Assembly: GCA_003521845.1 (NCBI GenBank)
Contig: DPHB01000004.1
Coordinates: 91,478 to 110,037, forward strand
Length of the DNA stretch: 18,560 nucleotides
DNA from: Oceanospirillaceae bacterium
GTDB lineage: Bacteria > Pseudomonadota > Gammaproteobacteria > Pseudomonadales > Balneatricaceae
Direction: 5' to 3'
The notes under the pieces are model-generated. The model saw only the letters and a program-made list of their open reading frames with translations, ran no database searches and was not told the origin of the DNA. A program made the translations under genes and the position numbers. Positions 1 to 5,579 of this stretch are shown one piece after another. How positions within the stretch are numbered: position 1 is the stretch's first letter; each line of letters starts with the position of its first letter.

Positions 1-34
1 CCCCAAATATTCTAGGTCTGCCCCTAAATATCCC
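1..34. repeat. REP-like short repeat, cut by the window edge
   Basis: The first bases hold two near copies of a short word, CCCCAAATAT at 1-10 and CCCCTAAATAT at 21-31, separated by TCTAGGTCTG. The stretch resembles the 'GGGGACAGACCTAAAT' type of REP-like intergenic repeat seen in many gammaproteobacteria; that comparison is from memory. A related word, CTAGGCCTGCCCCAAT, lies at 15545-15560. The left end is truncated by the window, so its full structure is unknown. No ribosome binding site for epmA is obvious between this repeat and the ATG at 54. Confidence 0.4.
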
Positions 35-53
35 TTTCTTTCCCAATCTTCTC

Positions 54-1040
54 ATGATTGCTAGTCCACTATGGCAACCTTCTGCCGAGCTTCCAATGCT
101 ACTTGCGCGGGCACGCTTATTGGCGCAGTTGCGGGCGTTTTTTGCACAGCGCGATGTATTGGAGGTGGATACACCGGTGTTATCTCATCATGGCGTAAGC
201 GATCCGCATATCGACAGTATCGCTGCTAAATTCGTGCCAGATGGTGCACCAGCTGGTGATGTTATGCACCTGATGAGTTCCCCAGAATACGCCATGAAAC
301 GTCTACTGGTGCAGGGTAGTGGTTGTATCTATCAGGTTGCCAAGGCTTTTCGCAATGGGGAAGCAGGGCGTCGCCATAACCCTGAATTTACCATGTTGGA
401 ATGGTACCGGGTAGGTTATGACTTAGAGCAGTTGATGGCTGAGGTAGCTCAATTACTTGATCTGTTGCTGCTGCCAGCATTGCCCCATTTAGATTGGCAG
501 TTCTTGTCCTATGAACAGGCCTTTGTGCAAACCTTGGGTGTTAACCCCATGCTTATGCATGACGCCGAGTTACAAACTTTGGCTCAGCAGCATGTGGATA
601 TGTCCATGCCTGCAGTAACACCTCGTGATACCTGGTTAGATCTGTTAATGAGCCATTGCGTAGAACCCGCTTTGCCGCCAGCTTGTTTTGTCTATAACTA
701 CCCAGCCAGCCAGGCGGCTTTGGCGAGGGTGGTAGTGGATGGTAATGGCCATCTGGTAGCTAGGCGCTTTGAAGTCTATGTGCAAGGTATGGAATTGGCG
801 AATGGCTACCACGAGTTAGCGGATGCTGATGAGCAGGCAAAACGCTTCGCTGAAGATAATCAGACACGCGTAGCAATGGACAAGGTAGAGATGCCTGCCG
901 ATCTTCGCCTTGTTGCGGCCTTGCAACATGGCTTGCCGGATTGTTCAGGGGTGGCCATGGGGCTAGAGCGTATACTTATGCTAGCCCATGGCAAGCAGCA
1001 TATTGCTGAAGTTTTGGCGTTTGACTTTAGCCGGGCATAG
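54..1040 (+). CDS. epmA: EF-P--(R)-beta-lysine ligase EpmA (PoxA/GenX/YjeA)
   Basis: This lysyl-tRNA-synthetase paralogue of 328 residues activates (R)-beta-lysine and attaches it to a conserved lysine of elongation factor P, which helps ribosomes through polyproline stretches. It is a class II synthetase catalytic core without the N-terminal anticodon-binding domain of LysS. Motif 2 is seen around residues 99-119 (FRNGEAGRRHNPEFTMLEWY). Motif 3 is near 299-310 (GVAMGLERILML, with the key Arg306). The C-terminal DFSRA ending is normal for EpmA, and the length matches the E. coli protein (about 325). The start at 54 is the first ATG and gives a family-typical N-terminus, although no clear Shine-Dalgarno precedes it. 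The partner genes efp and epmB are not in the window. The gene is convergent with psd, as in other gammaproteobacteria. Confidence 0.95.
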   Translation: MIASPLWQPSAELPMLLARARLLAQLRAFFAQRDVLEVDTPVLSHHGVSDPHIDSIAAKFVPDGAPAGDVMHLMSSPEYAMKRLLVQGSGCIYQVAKAFRNGEAGRRHNPEFTMLEWYRVGYDLEQLMAEVAQLLDLLLLPALPHLDWQFLSYEQAFVQTLGVNPMLMHDAELQTLAQQHVDMSMPAVTPRDTWLDLLMSHCVEPALPPACFVYNYPASQAALARVVVDGNGHLVARRFEVYVQGMELANGYHELADADEQAKRFAEDNQTRVAMDKVEMPADLRLVAALQHGLPDCSGVAMGLERILMLAHGKQHIAEVLAFDFSRA

Positions 1041-1045
1041 GGATT

Positions 1046-1170
1046 CATTGCGAAGGTTGTATCGACATTGCGAACGTTGTACCGTCATTGCGAACGAAGT
1101 GAAGCAACCTCTTAACTTTGGCACTTCGCTTGCGAGAGATTGCCGAGTCGCTGCGCTTCTCGCAATGACG
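1046..1170. repeat. Palindromic 'CATTGCGA' intergenic repeat with tandem 20-bp units
   Basis: Three tandem units of 20 bp begin with CATTGCGA at 1046, 1066 and 1086. The last unit opens an 88-bp element at 1083-1170 with terminal inverted repeats CGTCATTGCGA (1083-1093) and TCGCAATGACG (1160-1170). A further CTCGCAATGG follows at 1181-1190. This is the widespread bacterial repeat that translates as 'VIARSAATRQS' in spurious ORFs. It lies between the convergent stops of epmA and psd, where its hairpin may help terminate both transcripts (inference). The small ORFs that cross it are not genes. Confidence 0.8.
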
Positions 1171-1200
1171 TTTGGTTTACCTCGCAATGGCGATGTATTA

Positions 1201-2055
1201 TTAACCCTTAAGCTTAGCTAACATCTGCCCCATACGGGTAGTCACACCAGGCTGCAATGCTTCATTCCACTCGCAAGTGCCTTTAGGTAGGCACATAACT
1301 ACCGTAGAGCCGAGTTTAAAACGGCCCATTTCTTCACCTTTGCGGATGATAATGTCGTTTTGGTCAGTATACTGCCAGTTGGTGACTTGCTTGCCTGTTG
1401 GGCAAACGAGCCCTGCCCAAGGGGTTTCCACGCTAGCCACAATCATGGCGCCGACCAGTACCATGGCCATAGGACCAAACTCTGTATCAAACATGGCTAC
1501 CACACGCTCGTTGCGAGCAAACAAGCCGGGTACGTTGGCTGCCGTGGCTTGGTTTACTGAGAACAGCTGGCCAGGCACGTGTACCATGCTAGTTAGCTTA
1601 CCGTCACAAGGCATATGAATACGGTGATAGTCTTTTGGGGCTAGATAAATAGTGGTGAACTGGCCATCAATAAATGCTTCAGCTAGGTCACTGTTGCCAC
1701 CTAGTAAAGTGGTGACATCAAAATCTTGACCCTTGGCCTGAAATACTTTTCCGGCTTTGATATCGCCAATCTGGCTAATAGCACCATCAACAGGGCAGGC
1801 TAGATGGTTGTCATGGAAATCGACAGGGCGAGCATCATCTTTAAGGGCACGCGTAAAGAAGTCGTTAAAATTAACATAGTCTGCTAAGTCTTCACGCTTG
1901 GCTTCTTGCATATTTACCTTAAATTGCTTGGCAAATAGTTTGATCAAGGGGTCCTTGATGAGAGGTAGGCGGCAGTCGGCCAGCAAGCCCACTAGGCGGG
2001 AAATTAAATGTTGCGGTACGATGTACTGTAGCAGAATAAACAAACGATTTTTCAT
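1201..2055 (-). CDS. psd: Phosphatidylserine decarboxylase proenzyme
   Basis: This inner-membrane enzyme of 284 residues makes phosphatidylethanolamine by decarboxylating phosphatidylserine. The proenzyme cuts itself at the LGST motif (residues 248-251), between Gly249 and Ser250. That leaves a short alpha subunit of about 35 residues with an N-terminal pyruvoyl group made from Ser250. The self-cleavage residues are visible: Asp90 in CPVDGAISQ, and His144/His147 in DYHRIHMP. The start ATG at 2055 is preceded by AGGAA at a good spacing. The gene lies 17 bp downstream of rsgA on the same strand, so the two probably form one transcript, a pairing that is conserved in gammaproteobacteria. Nothing is missing compared with the family. 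Confidence 0.96.
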   Translation of the reverse strand: MKNRLFILLQYIVPQHLISRLVGLLADCRLPLIKDPLIKLFAKQFKVNMQEAKREDLADYVNFNDFFTRALKDDARPVDFHDNHLACPVDGAISQIGDIKAGKVFQAKGQDFDVTTLLGGNSDLAEAFIDGQFTTIYLAPKDYHRIHMPCDGKLTSMVHVPGQLFSVNQATAANVPGLFARNERVVAMFDTEFGPMAMVLVGAMIVASVETPWAGLVCPTGKQVTNWQYTDQNDIIIRKGEEMGRFKLGSTVVMCLPKGTCEWNEALQPGVTTRMGQMLAKLKG

Positions 2056-2072
2056 AACGGTTCCTGAAGTAG

Positions 2073-3110
2073 TTATTGATGAGTCACAAACTCATCCAAG
2101 GAATCTTTAATGCTGCGATAGCTGGCCAGGCGTGCTGGATCTATTGCGCCATCTTCTAAAGCTTTTAACAATGCACACTTTGGTTCGTGTTCGTGTGAAC
2201 AGTCGCTAAACTTGCAGTAGCCTAAATAGGGTCGAAATTCGCGGAAGCTTTCGATTAAGGTTTCTGCGTCCATATGCCACAAACCAAATTCACGAATACC
2301 CGGTGAGTCAATTAAGTCACCACCTTGAGGGAAGTGAAATAGTTTGGCCGTGGTGGTGGTATGGATACCTTGCTCGTGGTATTCCGACAGCTCGCTTACC
2401 TTCAGGTCGGTGCCAGGTAATAGCACGTTAACCAAGGAAGACTTGCCTACACCCGATTGGCCCACGAAGACACTAATGCGTTGGTCCAAAGTGGCATGTA
2501 ATTCTTCTAAACCATCTTGGGTTTTGGTCGAAGCGCGAATTACGCGATAGCCTAGCTGTGTATAACGCGCCAACATGGACTCGATATGCTCAGCGGATTC
2601 CTCATCAAGTATGTCAGTTTTGTTGAGTAAAATAATAGGCTCAATGTCACTGGCTTCGGACGCCACTAGATAGCGATCCACTAGATTGGCGTGGGCATAA
2701 GGCTTGGGCGCAATAGTCACGACTATCTGGTCGATATTGGCGGCAATGGGTTTTAGGTCGCCATATTTATTGGGGCGGCTTAACTCACTGTGGCGTGGGT
2801 TGCGCGCCACCACGACACCTGTTTTATCGGCTGCTTCGCGCCACGAAACCTGATCACCGGTTACTAGGTGGCCTAAGTTAGAGCGTAGTTTACAACGGAA
2901 CAACTGGCCTTGGTGTTCACCATCAGCGGCTTCTACATCAATTTGCGCACCATAGTGGGCAATAATTTGGCCTTGCTGTTCAGGGCCTAAATCACCGTGC
3001 TCTATGGCGTCATCGATGGCCTTGTCTTTCTTGCCGGCTCGGTCACGACGCTCGGCCTGAACCTTTTCTATTTGCCATTGCTGGCGACGGGTAAGTCTGC
3101 GTTTTGCCAT
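2073..3110 (-). CDS. rsgA: Small ribosomal subunit biogenesis GTPase RsgA
   Basis: This circularly permuted GTPase of 345 residues checks late maturation of the 30S decoding centre and is released on GTP hydrolysis. An N-terminal OB-fold region (about 50-110) follows a basic tail. The G motifs appear in permuted order: G4 NKTD at 163-166, G1 GQSGVGKS at 217-224 and G3 DSPG at 268-271. The C-terminal zinc knuckle is complete: Cys299, Cys304, His306 and Cys312. The ATG at 3110 gives the usual basic start (MAKRRLTRRQ); no strong Shine-Dalgarno is seen. It is divergent from orn and leads the rsgA-psd pair. E. coli has the same neighbours. Confidence 0.96.
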   Translation of the reverse strand: MAKRRLTRRQQWQIEKVQAERRDRAGKKDKAIDDAIEHGDLGPEQQGQIIAHYGAQIDVEAADGEHQGQLFRCKLRSNLGHLVTGDQVSWREAADKTGVVVARNPRHSELSRPNKYGDLKPIAANIDQIVVTIAPKPYAHANLVDRYLVASEASDIEPIILLNKTDILDEESAEHIESMLARYTQLGYRVIRASTKTQDGLEELHATLDQRISVFVGQSGVGKSSLVNVLLPGTDLKVSELSEYHEQGIHTTTTAKLFHFPQGGDLIDSPGIREFGLWHMDAETLIESFREFRPYLGYCKFSDCSHEHEPKCALLKALEDGAIDPARLASYRSIKDSLDEFVTHQ

Positions 3111-3142
3111 GTAATTGTCAATTGGCTGTCTATTTGGGGTTT

Positions 3143-3171
3143 ATTCTACCGCGAAGTGGGGCATAATTCAG
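3143..3171 (-). promoter_or_regulatory. Candidate sigma-70 promoter for rsgA-psd
   Basis: Read on the minus strand, a CTGAAT (-35, 3171-3166) is separated by 17 bp from TAGAAT (-10, 3148-3143), about 33 bp upstream of the rsgA start. The -10 matches the consensus at 5 of 6 positions, the -35 at only 3 of 6. The rest of the 3111-3268 intergenic gap must also carry the orn promoter. AT-rich boxes exist there (TTGGCT at 3190 and TAATAATTAA at 3211), but I cannot pick a convincing pair. Confidence 0.35.
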
Positions 3172-3268
3172 GTTTTCGCCGCGATTATCTTGGCTAGGCA
3201 GCAAATTTGCTAATAATTAACCACCGTGCGAATTTAAAATAGACATATAGGACACACAAGGACACAAG

Positions 3269-3817
3269 ATGGCAAAGCACCCACATAACTTAATTTGGCT
3301 TGACTTGGAAATGACTGGCTTAGAGCCAGACACCGATGTCATTATCGAAATTGCCACCATAGTCACTGATGCCAACCTCAATGTGCTCGCCCAAGGCCCG
3401 TCTTTAGCTGTGCACCAGAGCGATGATGTATTAAATAATATGAATGCCTGGTGTATCGACCAACATGGCAAGTCTGGCCTTACCCAGCGTGTGCGTGAAA
3501 GCCAAGTAAGCTGTGCCGATGCGGAACAAATGACCATCGACTTTTTAACACAGTATGTGGACGCCGGTGTTTCGCCCATGTGCGGCAACAGCATCGGTCA
3601 GGACCGCCGCTTCCTAGTGAAGTACATGCCTAAGCTGGCCGAGTATTTTCACTACCGCAACCTGGATGTCAGTACCTTAAAAGAATTGGCCAACCGTTGG
3701 CGGCCCGACCTGGCCGACGGTTTTAAGAAAAATGGCTCACATCTAGCCATGGACGATGTCATCGACTCCATTGCCGAACTAGCCTACTACCGCGAACACT
3801 TCTTGAACTTGAAATAA
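3269..3817 (+). CDS. orn: Oligoribonuclease
   Basis: This 3'-to-5' exoribonuclease of 182 residues finishes RNA decay by cutting dinucleotides and other very short oligoribonucleotides, including pGpG from c-di-GMP breakdown. It is a DEDDh-family nuclease, with the acidic and histidine residues at the positions known from E. coli: Asp12 and Glu14 (WLDLEMTGL), Asp112 (IGQDRRF), His158 and Asp163 (SHLAMDDVID). The start ATG is preceded by AAGGA six bases upstream. The length is normal. It is transcribed away from rsgA. The usual neighbour queG is displaced to 5570 by the accessory patch that begins just after this gene. Confidence 0.97.
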   Translation: MAKHPHNLIWLDLEMTGLEPDTDVIIEIATIVTDANLNVLAQGPSLAVHQSDDVLNNMNAWCIDQHGKSGLTQRVRESQVSCADAEQMTIDFLTQYVDAGVSPMCGNSIGQDRRFLVKYMPKLAEYFHYRNLDVSTLKELANRWRPDLADGFKKNGSHLAMDDVIDSIAELAYYREHFLNLK

Positions 3818-3837
3818 CCACCTAGGGGCTGGCTTTT

Positions 3838-3931
3838 CCCGCAGGGAAGTGCCTGTCCCGTCTATCTAAGGTGTCAAAGAGTGCTGATCCCCCATCCAAG
3901 GTGTCTGGCTCAGCCCGCAGGGAAGTGCCTG
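3838..3931. repeat. Pair of 18-bp direct repeats with flanking 'AAGGTGTC' words
   Basis: CCCGCAGGGAAGTGCCTG occurs exactly twice, at 3838-3855 and 3914-3931, in the same orientation. The word AAGGTGTC occurs at 3868-3875 and 3898-3905. The 'AAGTGCCTGACTCC' and 'AAGGTGTCTGGCTC' forms resemble the 'GTGTCTGACCCC' type of REP-like element often found near RAYT transposases; this link is from memory. No transposase is present here. The repeat fills the gap between orn and the following gene and runs through the apparent 5' extension of that gene. Confidence 0.65.
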
Positions 3932-3954
3932 ACTCCAATGAGGCTATAACACGT

Positions 3955-4431
3955 ATGACCACCGACACCGAAATCACCCAAGCCCTAAAACAACTCCACA
4001 GCCAATGCCAAACCCGGCAATTGGCAACCGTGGATGCCGCTGGCCAGCCCGATGCCAGCTATGCCCCCTACGTACGAGTAGCCGGCAACTATTACATCTT
4101 CGTTAGCCAACTCGCCGCCCATACGCAAAATCTACTGACTCAAAAACAAGCCAGCATCATGTTGATCCAAGCAGAACAAGATGCCAAAAACCTCTTTGCA
4201 AGAATGCGTTATACCTGTGCTTGTGAGGTGGCGGACGTTGCTCGTACCGAACCTTTGTTCAATGAAATGATAGAAAGCATGCAGGAACGCTTCGGTGGCG
4301 TTATTGAATTGCTAACTAGCTTGGGTGATTTTCATCTGCTACAACTAAGCCCAGTTAGTGGTCGTCTAGTGACGGGTTTTGGTAAGGCTTACGAAATGGA
4401 AAAAGATGAATTACTTGATTTTTTTGGCTGA
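3955..4431 (+). CDS. HugZ/HutZ-like pyridoxamine-5'-phosphate-oxidase-fold protein
   Basis: This protein of 158 residues has the split-barrel flavin-binding fold of the HugZ/HutZ group, whose studied members bind or degrade haem. Signature segments are visible: QLATVDAAGQPDASYAPYV near residues 22-40, FVSQLAAHTQNL at 49-60 and GFGKAYE at 141-147. The reading frame opens upstream at GTG 3871, but that extension is made of the 18-bp repeat. The ATG at 3955 is therefore taken as the start, with TGAGG 11 bases upstream. No histidine occurs after residue 127, whereas HugZ and HutZ use a C-terminal histidine as haem ligand, so haem degradation is doubtful. No haem transport genes are nearby. The function remains open: a flavin- or haem-binding protein of this family. 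Confidence 0.8.
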   Translation: MTTDTEITQALKQLHSQCQTRQLATVDAAGQPDASYAPYVRVAGNYYIFVSQLAAHTQNLLTQKQASIMLIQAEQDAKNLFARMRYTCACEVADVARTEPLFNEMIESMQERFGGVIELLTSLGDFHLLQLSPVSGRLVTGFGKAYEMEKDELLDFFG

Positions 4432-4482
4432 AATATAGCTCGGTAATGTTTTCCAAACATTTATCAGGCATGGCTTGGCGAC

Positions 4483-4740
4483 CTAAGCAAACTTCAACAT
4501 CTGATAAGCGCCTAAGTCCACGTTTTGCCTAGCTGACCACAAATCATGTTGATCCTGCATTAGTAGCCAACTTTCCGGGGAGCGGCCAAGCACTTTAGAT
4601 AGCTTTAAAGCCATCAACGGCGTAATACCCCCTTTACCATTTATAATGCGGCTGACAATCGATTGGCTTATTTGCAGGTTGATTGCTAGCTCTATTGCAC
4701 CAATCTTAAATGGGTCCAAATACAATTCGCCAATTGCCAC
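4483..4740 (-). pseudogene. HigA-type antitoxin remnant, N-terminus replaced by fused higB sequence
   Basis: The open frame of 85 codons carries an intact XRE helix-turn-helix of the HigA/VapI type: YLDPFKIGAIELAINLQIS, then SRIINGKGGITPLMALKLSK, then the typical SPESWLLMQDQHDLW ending. The normal beginning is missing. HigA proteins usually start with an HPGE-like motif about 10-15 residues before the YLDP position. Here the first codons (GTG at 4740, MAIGEL) come from higB DNA read in another frame, and a TGA stop lies directly before the GTG. Homology starts near position 4722. The product could still be made from the GTG by translational coupling, and could perhaps still bind DNA, but it is most simply a deletion product. 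No intact toxin partner exists here. Confidence 0.75.
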
Positions 4741-4915
4741 TCACCGTGATTGACCACTGTTTATTTCTTTTTCCTTTTAGTGGCTGTAAGCGCCACCCTG
4801 GAATGTTCATATCATCAATGTCAAAAGCCGTGTTCAGGGCTTTTAAGCGCTCTTCTATACGGGCAATGTGAGTAACCTGTATGCCTGAAGTGCTGCCACT
4901 AGTAATGTTGAAATA
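4706..4915 (-). pseudogene. HigB-type toxin remnant, no start codon and C-terminus deleted
   Basis: On the minus strand an uninterrupted 69-residue frame reads as the body of a HigB (RelE/ParE superfamily) mRNA interferase. It begins YFNITSGSTSGIQ, continues ARIEERLKALNTAFDIDDMN and IPGWRLQPLKGKRNKQWS, and ends ITVSGNWRIVFGPI followed by TAA (4708-4706). The family normally reads 'TGSTRGIQPKHAKRL', 'DMNIPGWRLHPLKG', 'GNWRLTFRF' and ends in DYEDYH. Two things are broken. A TAA stop (4918-4916) precedes the frame and no ATG, GTG or TTG is available before residue 36. The last 20 or so residues, including the Asp-Tyr-His end, are gone. The end of this frame overlaps the start of the HigA frame, which marks the deletion point near 4714-4724. 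Gene order higB-higA on one strand is the usual one. Confidence 0.75.
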
Positions 4916-5009
4916 TTAGGTGTGCTTCATTTGGCCGAGCCAAATTTTATCGCCTGCACTGTGTTTTCGTCAGTCTGGTGATGGAGATTACTCTTTCTGC
5001 CCGATCTAG

Positions 5010-5040
5010 TTTGTACCTAATTTGGTCTAGAATCAATTAG
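5010..5040 (-). promoter_or_regulatory. Candidate promoter and operator dyad upstream of the higBA remnant
   Basis: A 24-bp imperfect dyad at 5017-5040 has arms CTAATT and AATTAG around a central TCTAGA; 18 of 24 positions are symmetric. On the minus strand it overlaps a possible -35 (TTGATT, 5036-5031), and a possible -10 (TACAAA, 5015-5010) follows after a short 15-bp spacer. HigA antitoxins repress their own promoter through palindromes upstream of higB, and this one lies about 100 bp upstream of the higB remnant. The assignment is an inference from position and symmetry only. The rest of 4921-5197 shows no gene that I can support. Confidence 0.3.
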
Positions 5041-5197
5041 GCGTAGCCAACTCCATCGAATTTGATTAGCACACATTCTTTGGTCATGTGGCACGGTTTT
5101 GCCATATAAAATACGCCCTGTTATTTGACTAGGCCACTGCAATGGAACCTTGTTTTCAGCACTTCAATTGATCTTCTATTTAGGACTAGGGGCTAAT

Positions 5198-5353
5198 ATG
5201 TGTAAGCACATGCAAATAAGTTCAGTCAGCTTAGCTTTGATATTTGTTTCGGTTTGCTCATCTTTAGAGTTTGAGGAAGCGCTGACAATAGAGGCCCCAG
5301 CCGAGACGGTGTTTTCGACTATCACTGACTATGCTAGGGGAAACCGACAGTGA
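5198..5353 (+). pseudogene. Truncated SRPBCC (START/polyketide-cyclase-like) gene fragment
   Basis: The short frame of 51 residues from ATG 5198 has AGGGG at a good distance upstream. It begins with a hydrophobic segment (SSVSLALIFVSVCSS, residues 8-22) that could be a signal or membrane anchor. It continues with LEFEEALTIEAPAETVFSTI and TDYARGNRQ, which matches the first beta strand and helix of SRPBCC ligand-binding proteins. Family members are normally about 140-180 residues, so this is only the start. The frame stops at TGA (5351-5353). Adding one G at this point would read Gln-Trp-Asn-Pro and enter the frame of the next ORF, and a Trp-Asn-Pro is common just there in the family. A frameshift is therefore likely. 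A TTG at 5150 would lengthen the frame but has no family support. Confidence 0.45.
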
Positions 5354-5538
5354 ACCCATGTGACGCAAGCACAGAGGGCCACACGGCGGGCGCGCTAAAT
5401 TATAGACAATATTATATGGTTGTAAGTTATCTAGTTGAGAGCATGAATTATCTTGAGACTGATATATATAATCTTGATTCATACCCTATTGATGAAGCTA
5501 TTAGGTGGCATGACAAGAGGTGTTTGAGCCAAGAATAA
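5350..5538 (+). pseudogene. Downstream part of the broken SRPBCC gene, or unrelated hypothetical frame
   Basis: A 62-codon frame opens with GTG at 5350, overlapping the TGA stop of the upstream fragment by three bases (5351-5353). Its first residues, NPCDAS, continue the Trp-Asn-Pro expected in an SRPBCC protein if one base is restored. The rest (for example MVVSYLVESMNYLETDIYNL) is AT-rich and I cannot match it to any family. The C-terminal half may be genuine unknown sequence joined by rearrangement. It could also be a small translated protein coupled to the upstream frame, but I see no independent support for that. Confidence 0.25.
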
Positions 5539-5562
5539 TGCAGTCGTTCTAATTGCTCAGGC

Positions 5563-5579
5563 TTTGTTTTTAAAACAAA
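5563..5579. repeat. A/T-rich perfect palindrome at the 3' end of queG
   Basis: TTTGTTTT and AAAACAAA flank a single central T, giving an 8-bp perfect dyad that covers the last codons and stop of queG. It sits at the junction of the convergent SRPBCC fragment and queG. The stem has little G/C, so it would be a weak hairpin; a role in transcription termination is possible but unproven. Confidence 0.3.

Noticed and set aside
981..1221. Small ORFs on both strands between epmA and psd
   Set aside because: They translate the CATTGCGA repeat (VIARSAATRQS pattern) and overlap the ends of real genes.
3871..3954. GTG start giving a 186-residue form of the HugZ-like protein
   Set aside because: The extension is repeat sequence, has no Shine-Dalgarno and does not match the family N-terminus.
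4921..5197. Possible integron attC or further gene in the gap upstream of the higBA remnant
   Set aside because: I looked for attC-like core sites and coding frames on both strands and found none that hold up.
5264..5482. Minus-strand 72-codon ORF across the SRPBCC fragment
   Set aside because: No family resemblance, and it overlaps a better-supported plus-strand gene fragment.
3818..5569. tRNA gene between orn and queG, as in E. coli
   Set aside because: No T-loop (GTTCGA-like) sequence with matching arms is present.
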